Part shown: piece after piece, positions 46,239-55,139 of the stretch
How the letters are laid out: every line of letters begins with the position of its first letter
How positions within the stretch are numbered: the first letter of the stretch is position 1
Source: Pseudooceanicola sp.
GTDB taxonomy: Bacteria; Pseudomonadota; Alphaproteobacteria; Rhodobacterales; Rhodobacteraceae
Reading direction: 5' to 3'
Length of the DNA stretch: 64,000 bases
NCBI RefSeq assembly: GCF_029213205.1
Contig: NZ_JARGNH010000009.1
Coordinates: 1 to 64,000 of the forward strand
Made by a program: the position numbers and the translations under genes
The notes under the pieces: generated by a model
The model's database searches: none
Told to the model about the DNA's origin: nothing
The model's input: only the letters and a program-made list of their open reading frames with translations

Positions 46239-48602
46239 TTAACTTTCCATGTCCAGCGCCAGCGCATAGGCCACGCGCTCGGTCTCGTTCAGATGGACAG
46301 TGAGGGTCTGCTCGTAAAGCTTTTGGAATTCGGGGTTTTCATGCAATTCCGCCGCCTTGTCGCGATGCCAGTCGACCCCGGCCAGATGCAGTTCCTGCAG
46401 ATTGGTGTCGGCCAGCAGCGCGTCATAAGCTGCGCGCAGGCGGGGCAGATTACGTTTGATGGTTATGTCTTTGAAATCGTTCCAATCCATCCGCACCCAG
46501 TAATTCATCCCGATGGACCGGTCGACATGCAGCGCCCGCCCGCGCTGACGCTTGACCAAATAGCTCTCGGCCGAGCGCAGGGCATAGTGGTTCAGTTGGA
46601 TCAGGTCGTAACCGATCGAGCGTTTGGAATTCCGCCAGCCGTTTCGGACCACGTCCCCGCCCATCGGCGCGCCGGACCCATTGACCCAGGCGATGTCGCC
46701 AAGCCGGTCCTCGGCGGGTTTGTTGGGCCGGTGGCAGGACAGTTTTCCATAGGCGCCGATGTTGCGAAACATGGTCTTGAAGCCCCAGGCGGTGTGCGGC
46801 TTGGGGCAGAATTTCGGGGCGCAGCTGTCGAATTGCTCGATCACAAATTCATCCGCGTAACGGGTGACGCCATTGTGGCCGAACAGCCGCCAGGTCATTG
46901 CCACATTGGTCGCATGCGACACCCGCTCAAAGAAATCGTCCAAAGTGCCATTGCCGCAGCGGATATTGACGAATTCGTCGACGTCGATATGGGCGATCCA
47001 TTCGGCATTCTTCAGCACCGGTTCGTTCAGCGCCGCATCCAGGGCGAATTGCTGTGGCGAATTGCCGGTCCAGCCGTCATTGTCACGGTGCTGGACAATG
47101 CCCATTGCATCCAGCCGCTGCAGGATTTTGTCAGTCCCGTCGCTGCAATCGTTGGTGTAAATCAGGAAATTGTCGAACCCGATGGCGCGGTGATAGGCGA
47201 CCCATTCGATGATATAGGGCGCCTCGTTCTTCATGCAGCCGACGATCACCCGCCCGCTGGAGCCTTCGGGCAGGTCACGCGGCGGGACCGGGGTATAGGC
47301 CGCCGCCAGCTCTTCCTCATTCACCTGTCCCAGCCGGTTGTGCGGGCGGAACGGCGAGGTGACGATTTCGCGGTATTTCTCCACGGCCAGCGGCGGCATC
47401 ACCTTCAGCGCGGCGGCGCTTGGGGCATCTGCGGCGGGCTGACCCGCCTTGGGTGCGGGCGTGCCATTCAGCGCCGCCATCGCCTGCACCTTGGTCGCCT
47501 GCGCGTCGGCCGTCGCCTTGTCGATACGCCAGCGAAAAGCCAGCAGATATTGCGAGGCGCGAAAGCCAAAGGTCGGGTCGGCCTCGGTCCAGGTCGGGCC
47601 GGGATCGGGCGCGGTGAACGGGGCGGCGGCCAGGGCGGGATGGGCCGTGATCAGCGCGGCATTATCGTCAGCAAACCGTTCTGAAATCGCGGCCAGTCTG
47701 CCGGGGTCAATAGGATCGCCGTCGACACGGAAATCCTCCATGATCCGAGTCCAGAGCGGGCGCGGCAGCACCCGGTCGCCCTTGGCCAGCAGGCGCAGCA
47801 ACAGCGTGTTCATCTGCCGCCCGCGCGCCACCCAGGCGGCGGCGGGCTGTGCCGGCGGCGGCACCGGCCCGGCCTTGCCGATATTTTCCTCGATGTCAAA
47901 GGCGGCACGCAACTCCTCGGTGGCGATGGCGCTGAACACTTTGGTCTGGAACGGGCGCAATTGCACGGAACCGGCGCCGAAAACGCCTTCCCAGTGGCGC
48001 ATAAGCTGCTGATAATCCAGCCAGAATGCCGGGGCCTGGTTCTCCTGAAACACCCCGAGCTGCGGCGCGATCTCAGGCGCTGCCGCCCGTGCGGCCGCCC
48101 ACCAGTCGGTTGCCCCGACGAGGCCTAGCTCGACGGCCAGGCTGCTGGCCCGGCCTTCCATCACCTGTGCCGAATAGAACCGCGCCAGCACCCGGGCCTG
48201 ATCGTCGACATGCGCCACGATCCGGATGTCATCCGAGAGCTGCGACAGCAGCGCCTTGAGCCGCTCCAGCTCACTGACCCGGGCCAGCGAGGTGCCCAAT
48301 TGGCTGGCCGACAGGATCAGCACCTCTGGGCGATGGGTTTCGACCTCTTTCCTCAGGCTTTCCAACACGTTGTTGGCCAGGTTTTCCTGTTTTTCCGGCA
48401 GGATGTAGCCCCGGTTGAAGCGCAGCGGATCAATGTGATCGGGGTCGGTGACGGCCATGAACAGCCGGGTGTGATTGCGATTGCCGGGGCTGCGTGCAAA
48501 CAGCACGCCCTTGCCGATCAGCTGCGCGCGCTTGTCGACCAGCACCGCCTGCAGCCGTTCGGCGCCGACATGTTCCAGCCCGATATGCAGATAGATCCTC
48601 AT
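46239..48602 (-). CDS. Fusion: degenerate sulfotransferase-like domain plus glycosyltransferase
   Basis: The 787-residue protein has two parts. Residues 1-about 340 begin MRIYLHIGLEHVGAERLQAVLVDKRAQLIGKGVLF; this lines up with the start of sulfotransferases (HIGxxKTGTTSLQ), but the K-T/S-G of the PAPS loop is replaced by H-V-G, so sulfate transfer is doubtful. Residues about 440-787 form a glycosyltransferase (GRVIVGCMKNEAPYIIEWVAYHRAIGFDNFLIYTNDCSDGTDKIL, AHIDVDEFVNIRCG). A Pro/Ala linker joins them. It overlaps the sulfotransferase gene by 4 bases. Confidence 0.82.
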   Translation of the reverse strand: MRIYLHIGLEHVGAERLQAVLVDKRAQLIGKGVLFARSPGNRNHTRLFMAVTDPDHIDPLRFNRGYILPEKQENLANNVLESLRKEVETHRPEVLILSASQLGTSLARVSELERLKALLSQLSDDIRIVAHVDDQARVLARFYSAQVMEGRASSLAVELGLVGATDWWAAARAAAPEIAPQLGVFQENQAPAFWLDYQQLMRHWEGVFGAGSVQLRPFQTKVFSAIATEELRAAFDIEENIGKAGPVPPPAQPAAAWVARGRQMNTLLLRLLAKGDRVLPRPLWTRIMEDFRVDGDPIDPGRLAAISERFADDNAALITAHPALAAAPFTAPDPGPTWTEADPTFGFRASQYLLAFRWRIDKATADAQATKVQAMAALNGTPAPKAGQPAADAPSAAALKVMPPLAVEKYREIVTSPFRPHNRLGQVNEEELAAAYTPVPPRDLPEGSSGRVIVGCMKNEAPYIIEWVAYHRAIGFDNFLIYTNDCSDGTDKILQRLDAMGIVQHRDNDGWTGNSPQQFALDAALNEPVLKNAEWIAHIDVDEFVNIRCGNGTLDDFFERVSHATNVAMTWRLFGHNGVTRYADEFVIEQFDSCAPKFCPKPHTAWGFKTMFRNIGAYGKLSCHRPNKPAEDRLGDIAWVNGSGAPMGGDVVRNGWRNSKRSIGYDLIQLNHYALRSAESYLVKRQRGRALHVDRSIGMNYWVRMDWNDFKDITIKRNLPRLRAAYDALLADTNLQELHLAGVDWHRDKAAELHENPEFQKLYEQTLTVHLNETERVAYALALDMES

Positions 48603-49288
48603 GCGTGGGTCGGGCCTTCGCTGGTTTCGTCCGCGTCGCCATCCGCGTCGTCTTCGGTTTCGTCAGATGCGCCATCGGGATTGGCATTGGCGCGCCCCCA
48701 CCAGTCGATCTCTCTCCCCAGAAAGGCGCTGAGCTGTTCGCGCGCATCCTCGGCGGCAACGTCGAGCAGCAGGAATTCCTCGGGCCGCCCCCGGAACAGC
48801 CGACGCAGATGCGCGTAATGTGCCTTGATCCAGGTCACTCGCTCCATCGTCGTGTTGCCATATCCATGAGGAAGCCCGGGGATATCAGCGCGTTCCAGCC
48901 TTGTATTCATGTTGGTCCAGCTCAGCATCGAGCGCGACAGAAATTTCGCCCGCCGCTGGGTGGCGACGAATTTGGCGCCGGGATGATGGGCGCGGATCGC
49001 CTCGATCAGCCCGAAATCCATCTGCGGCCAAGCGGACCCGCCATGGGTCAGGTAAGAGCTTTCGGTGATGGCGTCGAACGCCTCCAGCTCGGCCAGCGGA
49101 TCGCCGGTCCGGAAATAGCCACGATAGAGCACATCGCCGACGAATTGCCGTTGCAGCGCCGGGTTGTCGGTCTGGGCCGGGCGGATCTTGTGATCCGCGA
49201 CTTTCATCCCGGCCTTGTTCAGCGCTGTGGCCAGGGTGGTGGTGCCGCTTTTCGGCAGACCGAGGTTGATGACGCGCAGCCGTGTCAT
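48599..49288 (-). CDS. Sulfotransferase family protein
   Basis: The 229-residue protein has the PAPS-binding loop INLGLPKSGTTTLATAL and a second PAPS region in FVATQRRAKFLSRSMLSW. It has an unusually acidic C-terminus (NPDGASDETEDDADGDADETSEG). It probably sulfates a glycan made by the neighbouring glycosyltransferases. It is coupled by 4-base overlaps on both sides. Confidence 0.85.
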   Translation of the reverse strand: MTRLRVINLGLPKSGTTTLATALNKAGMKVADHKIRPAQTDNPALQRQFVGDVLYRGYFRTGDPLAELEAFDAITESSYLTHGGSAWPQMDFGLIEAIRAHHPGAKFVATQRRAKFLSRSMLSWTNMNTRLERADIPGLPHGYGNTTMERVTWIKAHYAHLRRLFRGRPEEFLLLDVAAEDAREQLSAFLGREIDWWGRANANPDGASDETEDDADGDADETSEGPTHA

Positions 49289-50316
49289 GCGCTTAGCCCC
49301 AGTTCTTCCAGCAGCGCCAGCTCTTGCGGTGGCAGGGTGCCGAGTGATTTCAGCTGTGCCCGCATCGCCTGATAGCTGGGTTGGGCATCCAGCTCCGCCA
49401 GCTTGGCCCGGTGCAGCGTCACCGCCTGCTCATGCAGATCCGCGATCCCCGGCAGCGCCATGAGACGATCAGTTTCCGATTTCAGATCAGGCAGGTAGCG
49501 CTGGATGCTCAGGTCCTGCCAGGCGACATCGGCACGTTCGCGCCAATAGCTGTCGTCAAAGGCGCGGTGCGCGCGGTTGACGTCGCCGCGGTCATTCTTG
49601 ACCAGATAGCTGTCGAGCGAGCGCAGTGCGTAATGGTTCAACGTGGCGAAATCGCGGGCACCCAGGGCGGGAAACTTGCGGATCCGGCGCTCATTGGCGG
49701 CGACCAGGAATTTATGCGGCACCGGTCGGCCCGATCCGTCGGTCCAGCTTGGGCGCTTGTCCTTGGCCACCGATTTCTTGATGAACGGGCGATGGGCGCC
49801 GTAATATTGCACCGGGAAATCCCTGCGGATCAGCGACTTGACCTCGATTGCCAATTCCCCGCACCAGATGTCCGGATTGTGTGAGCGGGTGAATTGCGCG
49901 ATCACCGGGCGATCCGAATAGGCCTCGATCCCGTCATTGCCAAAGAACTGAAAATTCAGCGAAATCGCTTGTGGATCGTTGCAGGCGGCGATCAGGGCCG
50001 GGATCGTATGGTCGCCAACATGGATGTTCAGGAATTCGTCGACATCGGCGATCCAGACCCAATCGGCCCCGGTCACCAGCGGCTGTTTCTTGGCGTCTTT
50101 CAACGCCTCCATCTGGTAATTGCGTCCCTCGGCCGGGTTCGGCAGGTGCTGCACCACGCCATGATCCGCCAACCGGTCGAGCAACCGGTCAGTCGCGTCG
50201 CTGCAATCGTTGGAATAGAACAGGAAATCCGTGACCCCGATCACATGGTTGAAGGCGATCCATTCCAGCAGGAACGGACCCTCGTTCTTTACACAGGTGA
50301 TCGCGGTTATCCGCAT
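49285..50316 (-). CDS. Family-2-type glycosyltransferase, first gene of the glycan cluster
   Basis: The 343-residue protein starts MRITAITCVKNEGPFLLEWIAFNHVIGVTDFLFYSNDCSDATDRLL and carries VWIADVDEFLNIHVGDH, the same signature as the two downstream paralogues. It should transfer sugars in surface-glycan assembly. The ORF track begins 51 codons upstream, but ATG 50316 starts the family N-terminus. It overlaps the sulfotransferase by 4 bases. Divergent from the MoxR gene. Confidence 0.86.
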   Translation of the reverse strand: MRITAITCVKNEGPFLLEWIAFNHVIGVTDFLFYSNDCSDATDRLLDRLADHGVVQHLPNPAEGRNYQMEALKDAKKQPLVTGADWVWIADVDEFLNIHVGDHTIPALIAACNDPQAISLNFQFFGNDGIEAYSDRPVIAQFTRSHNPDIWCGELAIEVKSLIRRDFPVQYYGAHRPFIKKSVAKDKRPSWTDGSGRPVPHKFLVAANERRIRKFPALGARDFATLNHYALRSLDSYLVKNDRGDVNRAHRAFDDSYWRERADVAWQDLSIQRYLPDLKSETDRLMALPGIADLHEQAVTLHRAKLAELDAQPSYQAMRAQLKSLGTLPPQELALLEELGLSA

Positions 50317-50546
50317 GAGCGCGCCTGCGCGGTGATCCCGGATGCCATATTTCTGCCTGTCGCCATCTGTCGGGGGTGACCCGTTATTGTTTGGCCAAAG
50401 AATGGCAGCGGTGCCGGGCCGCGTCAATTGCCCCGGCGCGGGCAGGCCGGGCGCGTGGCAATTCAGCATATGGCGGTTTCACTGCGGTGGGTTGACTATA
50501 ACCGCCCCGAATGCAGGCTGGCCCTCCGGAGCAGAGCGAGGGCCAG

Positions 50547-51455
50547 ATGGCATATCCGACAAGCATTGACGCGACCCAGGACATGCTGGCCGGGCAGGGC
50601 TATGTCGCCGCGCGCGCGCTCAGCACCGTGACCTTTCTGTCGCTGACCCTGGCCCGGCCGCTGTTTCTTGAGGGCGAGGCCGGCACCGGCAAGACCGAGA
50701 TCGCCAAGACCATTGCGACATCCCTGGGGCGCGACCTGATCCGGCTGCAATGTTACGAGGGGCTTGATACGGCCTCGGCGGTCTATGACTGGAATTTTGC
50801 TGCCCAGATGATCGCCATCCGCACCGCCGAGGCCACCGGCCAGGCCGATGCCGAGATCCTGAATCGCGACCTCTTTGGCCCGAATTTCCTGATCGAACGG
50901 CCGCTGTTGCAGGCGATGCGCCCGCATGAAAATGGCCCGCCGGTGCTGCTGATCGACGAGATCGACCGCGCTGACGAACCGTTTGAGGCGTTTCTGCTTG
51001 AGGCGCTGTCGGAGTTTCAGGTCAGCATTCCGGAAATCGGGGTGATCCGGGCGCCTGAGCCGCCGATCGTCATCCTGACCTCGAACCGCACCCGCGAAAT
51101 CCATGACGCGTTGAAGCGCCGCTGCCTGTACCATTGGGTCGATTACCCGGATTTTGCCCGCGAAATGCAGATCCTGCGCGCCCGGGTTCCCGAAGCCTCT
51201 GATCGCTTGTCTCAGGAGGTCACCGCCTTTGTGCAGCGGCTGCGCGCTGCCGATCTGTTCAAGAAACCCGGCGTCGCCGAAACCATCGATTGGGCAAAAT
51301 GCCTGCTGGCGTTGAATGCGGTGGCACTGTCGCCGCAGCTGATTTCCGACACGCTCGGTGCGGTGCTGAAATACCAGGATGATATCGCCCGGATGGAAGG
51401 CTCCGAAGCCGCCCGATTGCTGGATGAGGTCCGCGCCAGCCTTGGCCCGGTCTGA
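50547..51455 (+). CDS. MoxR-family ATPase (CoxD-like)
   Basis: The 302-residue AAA+ protein has Walker A EGEAGTGKTEIAK, Walker B PVLLIDEIDRAD and an arginine-rich ILTSNRTREIHDALKRRC sensor region. MoxR proteins act with VWA partners as metal-centre insertion chaperones; here the VWA gene is next. With the XdhC-like, molybdopterin-binding and coxS-like genes further on, it resembles CoxD. ATG 50547 has GAGGG upstream; the track start at 50511 is less likely. Confidence 0.85.
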   Translation: MAYPTSIDATQDMLAGQGYVAARALSTVTFLSLTLARPLFLEGEAGTGKTEIAKTIATSLGRDLIRLQCYEGLDTASAVYDWNFAAQMIAIRTAEATGQADAEILNRDLFGPNFLIERPLLQAMRPHENGPPVLLIDEIDRADEPFEAFLLEALSEFQVSIPEIGVIRAPEPPIVILTSNRTREIHDALKRRCLYHWVDYPDFAREMQILRARVPEASDRLSQEVTAFVQRLRAADLFKKPGVAETIDWAKCLLALNAVALSPQLISDTLGAVLKYQDDIARMEGSEAARLLDEVRASLGPV

Positions 51456-51468
51456 GATGCCCCAGCGG

Positions 51469-51536
51469 CTTCCTCTGGTCAGAAATATCCTCGGGGGGGC
51501 CGCCCGCAGGGCGGTGGGGGGCAGACAGCCCCCCGC
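51469..51536. repeat. Dispersed intergenic repeat, copy B
   Basis: Copy B starts CTTCCTCTGGTCAGAAATAT and runs into a G/C-rich tail (GGGGGGGCCGCCCGCAGGGCGG and GGGGGGCAGACAGCCCCCC). It lies between the MoxR and VWA genes of one likely operon, so it probably is transcribed and folds. Confidence 0.7.
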
Positions 51537-51548
51537 AAGGGTGCCGCA

Positions 51549-52811
51549 ATGACCACGGCATCCACTGAAGCCGCCACTTTGCCGCAAGCGCCGCGCCTGG
51601 CTGACAATATCACCCATTTCGCCCGCGCCCTGCGCCATGCCGGTCTGCCGATCGGGCCGGGCCGGGTGCTGGACGCGGTGCAGGCGGTGGCGGTGGCCGG
51701 GTTCAGCGAACGCGAAGATTTCTACTGGACCCTGCAGGCCTGCTTTGTCTCGCGCCCCGATCACCGGGCGATTTTCGATTCCGTGTTCCGGCTGTTCTGG
51801 CGCGATCCGCGGCATCTGGAGACCCTGGTCGCGGTGATGGCACCGGCTCTGCGCGAGGCGGCGCCGCGCCCGCCCGCCGCCGCCGAAACCCGCGCCGCCG
51901 AGGCGCTGCTGGCCGGGCTCAGCCCGGACCAGGGGCCAGAGGATAGCGCCCCCGATCCCAAGGTCGAATTGCAGGTCGATGTCAGCGACACCGCCTCGGC
52001 GCGGGAACGGCTCAAGACCCTCGATTTCGATCAGATGACCGGGGCGGAAATGGTGATGGCACGGCGGATGATCGCCGACCTGGCGCTGCCGGTGCGCCCG
52101 CTGCCGTCGCGGCGCCGCCACCCGGCAGTGAGCGGGCGCATCGACCGGGCGCAGAGCCTGCGTGCTGCCCTGCGCCAGGGCGGCGAGCTGCAGGCGCCGC
52201 GCCGCCATCGTCCGCGCGACCGCTGGCCAGATCTGGTGGTGCTTTGCGATATTTCCGGCTCGATGAGCCGTTACAGCCGGATGCTTTTGCATTTCGTTCA
52301 TGCCATCGCCAATGCCAGGGGCGCCGGCTGGGCCCGGGTCCATGCCTTTACCTTCGGCACCGAGCTGACCAATATCAGCCGCCACATGCGCCATCGCGAC
52401 GTCGATGCCGCGCTGCAGGCGGCGGGGACCGAGGCCCGCGACTGGGAGGGCGGCACCAGGATCGGCACGGCGCTGCATATCTTCAATCGCGACTGGTCGC
52501 GCCGGGTGATGGGGCGGGGCGCGGTGGTGATCCTGGTCACTGATGGCCTTGATCGCGGTGACCCGGCGCAGCTGATCGCCGAGGCCGAGCGGCTGCAGCT
52601 TTCCGCCCGCCGGGTGATCTGGCTGAACCCCCTGCTGCGCTTCGACGGGTTCGCGCCGCGCGCCCGCGGCATCCGCGCCCTGCTGCCCACCGTCGATTGT
52701 TTTCTCGCCGGGCATTCCGTCGCCTCGCTCGAAGCCCTGGGGCGGGCGCTGGCCCAGGCCGGGGATAGCGGCCAAAGGGGCAAATTCCTGGCCGCTCTGC
52801 GGGCGCCCTGA
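51549..52811 (+). CDS. VWA-domain protein (CoxE-like)
   Basis: The 420-residue protein has an N-terminal helical region (THFARALRHAGLPIGPGRVLDAVQAVAVAGFSEREDFYWTLQACF), a proline-rich middle, and a VWA domain starting LVVLCDISGSMSRYSRMLLHFVHAI with the DxSxS metal motif and VILVTDGLDRGD. This is the CoxE/YehP-like layout. It partners the MoxR ATPase in metallocofactor insertion. Confidence 0.87.
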   Translation: MTTASTEAATLPQAPRLADNITHFARALRHAGLPIGPGRVLDAVQAVAVAGFSEREDFYWTLQACFVSRPDHRAIFDSVFRLFWRDPRHLETLVAVMAPALREAAPRPPAAAETRAAEALLAGLSPDQGPEDSAPDPKVELQVDVSDTASARERLKTLDFDQMTGAEMVMARRMIADLALPVRPLPSRRRHPAVSGRIDRAQSLRAALRQGGELQAPRRHRPRDRWPDLVVLCDISGSMSRYSRMLLHFVHAIANARGAGWARVHAFTFGTELTNISRHMRHRDVDAALQAAGTEARDWEGGTRIGTALHIFNRDWSRRVMGRGAVVILVTDGLDRGDPAQLIAEAERLQLSARRVIWLNPLLRFDGFAPRARGIRALLPTVDCFLAGHSVASLEALGRALAQAGDSGQRGKFLAALRAP

Positions 52812-52920
52812 TCACCCAGTCCGCTTGGCGATGACAGCCGCGCCGCCGCGCCCGGTGATCCGGCCCCTTGACCGCACCCTTCTGAACGCCGACATAAACC
52901 GGGCCTGACCGGAGATCCGC

Positions 52921-53499
52921 ATGCCCGAACGCAACCCAGCCGCCCTCGACTTCCTGCTCAGCCGCAGATCGCGCCCGGCCAAGACCCTGACTGCCCCGGC
53001 ACCGGAGCGCGCCGCGCTGGAAACCATCCTCACCGCCGCCGCGCGCAGCCCCGATCATGGCAAGCTGGAGCCCTGGCGCTTTATCGTGCTGCAAGGCGCC
53101 GCCTTGACCCGGCTTGCCGACCTGGCCGCCAGCCGTGGTGCGGCTCTGGGCAAGGACGCCGGTGACATCGCCAAGGCGGTCGATCAATTCGCGCAATCGC
53201 CGCTCGCCGTCGTGGTGGTCGAAAGCCCGGTGGACAGCCCGAAAATCCCCGCCCTGGAACAGACCTATTCGGCGGGCGCGGTGGCGCTGGCGCTGCTCAA
53301 CGCGGCGCTGGCCTCGGGCTTTGGCGCCAATTGGCTGACCGGCTGGGTGGCGCATGACCGCGATTTCGTCACCGCCGGGCTGGGCCTGGCTGGCGCCGAA
53401 CGGGTCGCGGCCTTTATCCATATCGGCACTGAAACCGCCGCGCCGCCGGAGCGGCCGCGCCCCGATCTGGAGGCCAAGGTGACATGGATCTCCCTCTGA
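52921..53499 (+). CDS. Nitroreductase family protein
   Basis: The 192-residue FMN-dependent oxidoreductase has the family N-terminal LLSRRSRPAKTL, AARSPDHGKLEPWRFIVLQG, and a flavin-binding FGANWLTGW region. Substrate is unknown. Its stop overlaps the next gene by 16 bases. Why it is placed within cox-like genes is not clear. Confidence 0.88.
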   Translation: MPERNPAALDFLLSRRSRPAKTLTAPAPERAALETILTAAARSPDHGKLEPWRFIVLQGAALTRLADLAASRGAALGKDAGDIAKAVDQFAQSPLAVVVVESPVDSPKIPALEQTYSAGAVALALLNAALASGFGANWLTGWVAHDRDFVTAGLGLAGAERVAAFIHIGTETAAPPERPRPDLEAKVTWISL

Positions 53500-54191
53500 T
53501 CTTTCGGGCCTTTTCCCTGACCCTGTCGCAGGTCGGCGATCCGCGATTTCGCCGGGTGCTGCTGCTTGGCATGGGGCTGACCTTTGCACTGCTGGTGGCG
53601 GTCTTTGCGGCCTTCCTGCTGCTGCTGAACTGGTGGATCGGTCCCGAGGCGGTGATTCCGTTGGTCGGCACGGTCACCTGGCTGAACGATCTGCTGACCC
53701 TGACCAGCTTTTTCGTGATGGTGTTCCTGTCGGTGTTCTTGATGGTGCCGGTGGCCTCGGCGATCACCTCGATGTTTCTCGACGATGTCGCCCAGGCGGT
53801 GGAGGATGTGCATTATCCGACCCTGCCGGAGGTCCCCCGTCAGCCGCTGGGCGATGCGATCCGCGACACGCTGAATTTCCTCGGGGTGCTGATTGGCGCC
53901 AATATTCTGGCGCTGGTGCTCTATGCGCTTCTGGCCCCGCTGGCGATCTTCATCTTCTGGGGGCTGAACGGCTTTCTGCTGGGACGCGAATATTTCACCC
54001 TGGCGGCGATGCGCCGGGTTGGCCGGGTCGAGGCGCGCCGGTTGCGCCGCCGCCATATCGGCACCATCTGGCTGGCCGGGGTACTGATGGCGATGCCGCT
54101 GTCGATTCCACTGGTCAACCTGGTGATCCCGATCCTCGGTGCCGCAAGCTTCACCCATCTGTTCCACGGGCTGGAAGGGCAGCGGACCTAG
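53484..54191 (+). CDS. EI24-domain membrane protein (CysZ-like)
   Basis: The 235-residue protein has four or more transmembrane helices and the EI24/CysZ body (AFSLTLSQVGDPRFRRVLLLGMGLTFALLVAVFAAFLLLL, FFVMVFLSVFLMVPVASAITSMFLDDVAQAVEDVHYPTL). CysZ transports sulfate, but this relative could carry other substrates. It overlaps the nitroreductase gene by 16 bases, so they are coupled. Confidence 0.85.
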   Translation: MDLPLIFRAFSLTLSQVGDPRFRRVLLLGMGLTFALLVAVFAAFLLLLNWWIGPEAVIPLVGTVTWLNDLLTLTSFFVMVFLSVFLMVPVASAITSMFLDDVAQAVEDVHYPTLPEVPRQPLGDAIRDTLNFLGVLIGANILALVLYALLAPLAIFIFWGLNGFLLGREYFTLAAMRRVGRVEARRLRRRHIGTIWLAGVLMAMPLSIPLVNLVIPILGAASFTHLFHGLEGQRT

Positions 54192-54210
54192 GTCGGTCCG
54201 GTCCGGCGAC

Positions 54211-54486
54211 TCAGCTGGGCGGGCCCATCCGGTTGTAGAAATCGAGATCGCGAATGCTGATCCAGCCGGAAAGGATGATCCCGGCGGCGATGGCCCAGAG
54301 CACGATGGTCACCCCGGTGGTGATCCAGATTTTCTTGCGCAGGTGATGCACCTCCGGGGCGCCGGATTGGGTGCCCTTGGTCACCTTGCCAAGATCGGCC
54401 TGGGTGCGAATCCGCATCGGCGCGATGATCAGCAGCACCAGAAACCAGATCACCGCGAACAGGACGATGGCCGATGTCGGTCCCAT
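54211..54486 (-). CDS. DUF1467 family membrane protein
   Basis: The 91-residue protein has two transmembrane helices (IVLFAVIWFLVLLIIAPM and WITTGVTIVLWAIAAGIILSGWI) with a short loop carrying RTQADLGKVTKGTQSGAPEVHHLRKK, as in DUF1467. Function unknown. It overlaps mce by one base and follows it in many alphaproteobacteria. Confidence 0.85.
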   Translation of the reverse strand: MGPTSAIVLFAVIWFLVLLIIAPMRIRTQADLGKVTKGTQSGAPEVHHLRKKIWITTGVTIVLWAIAAGIILSGWISIRDLDFYNRMGPPS

Positions 54487-54890
54487 CAGACCTGTTCCAG
54501 TTCGACGAGACAGCCGTTGAAATCCTTGGGATGCAGGAACAGCACCGGTTTGCCGTGCGCGCCGATCTTTGGGGTGCCATCGCCCAGCACGCGGGCGCCG
54601 GTCGATTGCAGATGGTCGCGGGCGGCGAGGATATCCTCGACCTCATAGCAGACATGGTGAATGCCGCCCGAGGGATTCTTGTCGAGAAAGCTCTGGATCG
54701 GCGAGCCTTCGCCCAGCGGATACAGCAGCTCGATCTTGGTGTTGGGCAGCTCGATGAACACCACGGTGACCCCGTGATCCGGCTCATCCTGCGGCGCGCC
54801 GACCTTGGCTCCGAGGGCGTGACGATATTGGTTCGACGCGGCCTCCAGGTCGGGCACGGCGATGGCGACATGGTTCAAACGACCGATCAT
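54486..54890 (-). CDS. mce: Methylmalonyl-CoA epimerase
   Basis: The epimerase inverts (2S)-methylmalonyl-CoA in propionate catabolism. The 134-residue glyoxalase-fold protein has RLNHVAIAVPDLEAASNQYRHALG, the metal-binding pair HHVCYEV, and the end CLVELEQV with the metal Glu. It is upstream of the DUF1467 gene and divergent from the XdhC gene. No mutase gene is in the window. Confidence 0.93.
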   Translation of the reverse strand: MIGRLNHVAIAVPDLEAASNQYRHALGAKVGAPQDEPDHGVTVVFIELPNTKIELLYPLGEGSPIQSFLDKNPSGGIHHVCYEVEDILAARDHLQSTGARVLGDGTPKIGAHGKPVLFLHPKDFNGCLVELEQV

Positions 54891-55001
54891 GGCATATCCT
54901 TTTCTCTACCCCGCCCTTATGCGCAGGCGCGCCGTCCGGTTCAAGCGCTGCCACCGCGACCAATCTGCGCGCTCTGGCTCGGGGCCAATCTCCGCCCCCC
55001 G

Positions 55002-55062
55002 CTTCCTCTGGTCCAAAATATCCCGGGGGTGAGGCCAGGGGCCGAGGGGGCAGCGCCCCCTG
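55002..55062. repeat. Dispersed intergenic repeat, copy C
   Basis: Copy C starts CTTCCTCTGGTCCAAAATAT and continues CCCGGGGGTGAGGCCAGGGG with later GGGGGCAGCGCCCCCTGA. It lies in the divergent gap between mce and the XdhC gene, so it may overlap promoters of both. Its first 25 bases match copies A and B closely. Confidence 0.7.
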
Positions 55063-55139
55063 ACCCAAGTCGCCACCGCCGCGCCATTTTGGGGCAGACA
55101 CCGCCCGGCCACATGCTAGGTTCCACCCCGGAGGACCCG

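Noticed and set aside
46293-47684. 463-codon forward frame opposite the fusion glycosyltransferase
   Set aside because: Antisense shadow with no recognisable domain; the reverse gene has clear glycosyltransferase motifs.
50496-52775. 759-codon reverse frame opposite the MoxR and VWA genes
   Set aside because: Antisense shadow rich in Gln, Gly and Arg; the forward genes have ATPase and VWA motifs.
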